From AV69 sp036498205 (lineage in GTDB: Bacteria; Verrucomicrobiota; Verrucomicrobiia; Chthoniobacterales; UBA10450), in the NCBI GenBank assembly GCA_036498205.1, contig DASXIC010000044.1, positions 1 through 7,579 of the forward strand: DNA of 7,579 nucleotides, written 5' to 3'. Shown here in pieces: positions 5,959 to 7,579 of this stretch (position 1 is the stretch's first letter; the number at the start of each line of letters is the position of its first letter). The notes under the pieces were generated by a model. The model did no database searches. It was given only the letters and a program-made list of their open reading frames with translations, and had not been told where the DNA came from. Made by a program: the position numbers and the translations under genes.

Positions 5959-6815
5959 CCGCTCAGTTGCTCATTATTACATTCGTTTTCCACCACCGCG
6001 ATGGATTGCGAAGGAGCCGAAATCGTCGCGGAGGTGCCCTCTTCATCCACTCGCGAGATTCGCTGTGCTCGGCCCGTTTGCTCGTCAATTTCGACCACCG
6101 CTCCACGTAGCCGAACCTCACCCCTTGCCACTGGAAAAGATGCGGGAAGGTTGGAAATGAATCGCTGGACAATGGGTTCTATGGCGCGTCCAAGAATTGA
6201 ATGGACCGGACCGCACATGCCGGCATCGCAAAGAAACGCCGTTCCATCCGGAAAAATTTGCTCGTCTGCCGTTTGCACGTGCGTGTGGGTGCCGACAACA
6301 GCCGAAACTTTACCGTCGAGAAAACGGGCGAGCGCGATTTTTTCGCTGGTCGTTTCACCGTGAATATCGACGAAAATGACCTTCGTTTCCTGGTGCATTT
6401 TCTCTACCGCCCGTTCCATGGCGTGAAAGGGGTTCTCCAGAATGGGCAGCATGAAGGTGCGGGCCTGAACATTGATTACGCCGACCCTTCCTTTTGGCGT
6501 TTCCAAGACAATCGCGCCGTGCCCCGGCGCTCCGTCGGGATAATTAATTGGGCGCAGCAGCCGGGGCTCCGTGTCGATGTATCCAAAAATGTCCTTCTGG
6601 TCCCAGATATGATCGCCTGTCGTCACGACCGAAACACCTGCACGCAGTAAATCGATCGTAATTTTTCCCGTTATCCCGCGGCCACCTGCTGCATTCTCAC
6701 CATTGACGACAGTGAAATCTACCTCGTATTTTTCTTTCAACTCCGGCAAGCGTGCGATGACCGCGCTCCGACCGGGCTCGCCAACGACATCGCCCAGGAA
6801 AAGAATCGTTAGCAT
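5955..6815 (-). CDS. ymdB: YmdB-family metallophosphoesterase (TIGR00282 type)
   Basis: The 286-residue cytoplasmic protein belongs to the calcineurin-like phosphoesterases of the YmdB group, which in Bacillus hydrolyse 2',3'-cyclic nucleotides and affect motility and biofilm switching. The metal-binding set is visible: Asp9 in FLGDVVGEPGR, Glu40-Asn41 in VNGENAAGG, His69 in TTGDHIWD, His152 in DIHGETTSEK, and His177 and His179 in VGTHTHVQTADE. These line up with Asp8, Glu39, Asn40, His68, His150, His175 and His177 of Bacillus YmdB. One difference is Asp68 where Bacillus has Asn67 (GNH becomes GDH). The length (usual about 265) is slightly increased by a C-terminal tail rich in Ser, Glu and Asn (about 262-286). 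The usual neighbour rny (RNase Y) is absent from the window. It heads a probable two-gene unit with the TPR gene and is divergent from the amidase. Confidence 0.92.
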   Translation of the reverse strand: MLTILFLGDVVGEPGRSAVIARLPELKEKYEVDFTVVNGENAAGGRGITGKITIDLLRAGVSVVTTGDHIWDQKDIFGYIDTEPRLLRPINYPDGAPGHGAIVLETPKGRVGVINVQARTFMLPILENPFHAMERAVEKMHQETKVIFVDIHGETTSEKIALARFLDGKVSAVVGTHTHVQTADEQIFPDGTAFLCDAGMCGPVHSILGRAIEPIVQRFISNLPASFPVARGEVRLRGAVVEIDEQTGRAQRISRVDEEGTSATISAPSQSIAVVENECNNEQLSG

Positions 6816-6828
6816 TCGCCGATCATCG

Positions 6829-6839
6829 TATTATTGGAG
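6829..6839 (+). promoter_or_regulatory. Candidate -10 element and ribosome site of the amidase gene
   Basis: TATTAT (6829-6834, 5/6 match to the -10 consensus) is followed by GGAG (6836-6839), which lies 11 nt before ATG 6851. They cannot serve in the same transcript, because transcription from this -10 would start near 6841, after the GGAG; one of the two assignments must be wrong. No good -35 precedes it. The whole intergenic gap between ymdB and the amidase is 35 nt, so regulatory signals of each gene must reach into the other. Confidence 0.25.
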
Positions 6840-6850
6840 ACGAAGTCCAG

Positions 6851-7579
6851 ATGGTCCGTCTTTCGCCGCGCCGAGTCCTGTTTCTTCTGTTAGCGGCAGT
6901 TCTGGCAGCCGAGATCCTTTCTGCTGCGAATGTCAGTCCGCTCGCTTCCACGCCGCGCTGGCAAACACTCGAGCGATATCAGGAAACGATCACGCACGAT
7001 CAGTTCCTGCAACTGTTGCAAAATGTTTATGCGACGCGCGGTTATGACGATCTGATCCAAGTGAGCGACGGAGAAGCGCGTATTTGCCAGGATCGGGATG
7101 CGAACACCTTTTTCAGATTACGTTTCGCGAAAGAAAAACCTCGCCCGGTTCCTCCGCACTATTGGCGTACCATTGAAAGCCTCGGCCCCGCCTCGGCAGG
7201 GAAGCCCCTCGCTCGCCTGCACGTTGCGCTCGATCCCGGACATATCGGCGGGAAATGGGCAAAAATGGAGGAACGCTGGTTTCAGGTGGGCGATAGCCCA
7301 CCAGTGGAGGAAGCCGAGATTGCGTTACGCGTGGCGAAGATTCTTGCGCCGAAGCTGCGGGGTCTCGGAGCAGAAGTTACATTTGTCCGATCGCGGAATC
7401 GCCCGACAACGCCGAAACGGCCGGACGATTTTCGCGAGATCGCCAAGGCCGTGCTGGCGAAAGCGGGTGTGAACGACCCGGTCGACAGCTACGATGGCGC
7501 TGCCGACCAAGATAAGGACAAATCGGTTCGCTGGCAGAGCGAGCTGCTCTTTTATCGGCAAAGTGAAATTCGTTATCGT
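6851..7579 (+). CDS. N-acetylmuramoyl-L-alanine amidase (Amidase_3-like), secreted, 3' end outside window
   Basis: From ATG 6851 the frame is open to the right edge (243 codons). It starts with a signal peptide (MVRLSPRRVLFLLLAAVLAA, cleavage near residue 25), so the enzyme should work in the periplasm or on the wall. Residues about 35-118 form an N-terminal region I do not recognise, with the stretch TITHDQFLQLLQNVY. The catalytic domain begins at LHVALDPGHIGG (123-134), where His131 is the first zinc ligand of the DPGHGG motif. Glu154 in VEEAEIALRVAKIL fits the second ligand, and GAEVTFVRSR (173-182) matches the core V-x-L-T-R strand. Such zinc enzymes cut the bond between N-acetylmuramic acid and L-alanine in peptidoglycan, for cell separation or wall recycling. 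The second zinc histidine and the catalytic Glu would lie beyond the window. It is divergent from ymdB. Confidence 0.85.
   Translation, partial: MVRLSPRRVLFLLLAAVLAAEILSAANVSPLASTPRWQTLERYQETITHDQFLQLLQNVYATRGYDDLIQVSDGEARICQDRDANTFFRLRFAKEKPRPVPPHYWRTIESLGPASAGKPLARLHVALDPGHIGGKWAKMEERWFQVGDSPPVEEAEIALRVAKILAPKLRGLGAEVTFVRSRNRPTTPKRPDDFREIAKAVLAKAGVNDPVDSYDGAADQDKDKSVRWQSELLFYRQSEIRYR

Noticed and set aside
1..7579. A new defence, mobile or biosynthetic system
   Set aside because: All genes belong to known housekeeping or widespread families; no nucleases, transposases, integrases, repeats with spacers or toxin-antitoxin pairs were seen.

Overview
The window is a compact stretch of a bacterial chromosome that looks ordinary (housekeeping genes) except around infC. 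It holds six well-supported protein genes and one that runs off the right edge. The gene families (GT35 alpha-glucan phosphorylase, rhomboid protease, DsbA/GST-kappa-like protein, IF-3, TPR lipoprotein-like secreted protein, YmdB phosphoesterase, N-acetylmuramoyl-L-alanine amidase), the moderately high GC and the Gram-negative-style secreted proteins suit a member of the PVC/Verrucomicrobia group, possibly a soil lineage. This placement is inference from overall flavour only; no rRNA or marker alignment was possible.

Layout, left to right. Bases 1-81 are downstream of the first gene and hold nothing I can assign. On the minus strand come glgP (82-2634) and, upstream of it, a rhomboid protease (2702-3556), with a 67-nt gap that carries a plausible promoter for glgP. 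A divergent gap separates them from a plus-strand DsbA/GST-kappa-fold protein (3604-4308) whose usual CPWC active site reads SSWC. A 203-nt leader (4309-4511) rich in stem-loops precedes infC (4512-5105, plus). The TPR protein (5115-5900, minus) faces infC tail to tail with only 9 nt between the stop codons. Upstream of it on the same strand is ymdB (5955-6815), probably in one transcription unit. A very short divergent gap (35 nt) leads to a secreted amidase (6851 to past 7579, plus).

The most interesting point is infC. The conserved N-terminus of IF-3 (IRVNGRIRAREVRVI) is encoded upstream of the first ATG/GTG/TTG start and has no standard start codon, so translation very probably begins at CTG or ATT. 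Non-standard starts are the known basis of IF-3 autocontrol in other bacteria. The leader adds a candidate promoter, three consecutive hairpins, a strong Shine-Dalgarno sequence that may be masked, a 46-codon open frame ending one base before the likely CTG start, and a 15/16-base copy of a segment of the infC coding start. infC also lacks its usual partner rpmI-rplT downstream. I see no mobile elements, CRISPR arrays, tRNA or rRNA, and no evidence for a wholly new multi-gene system.
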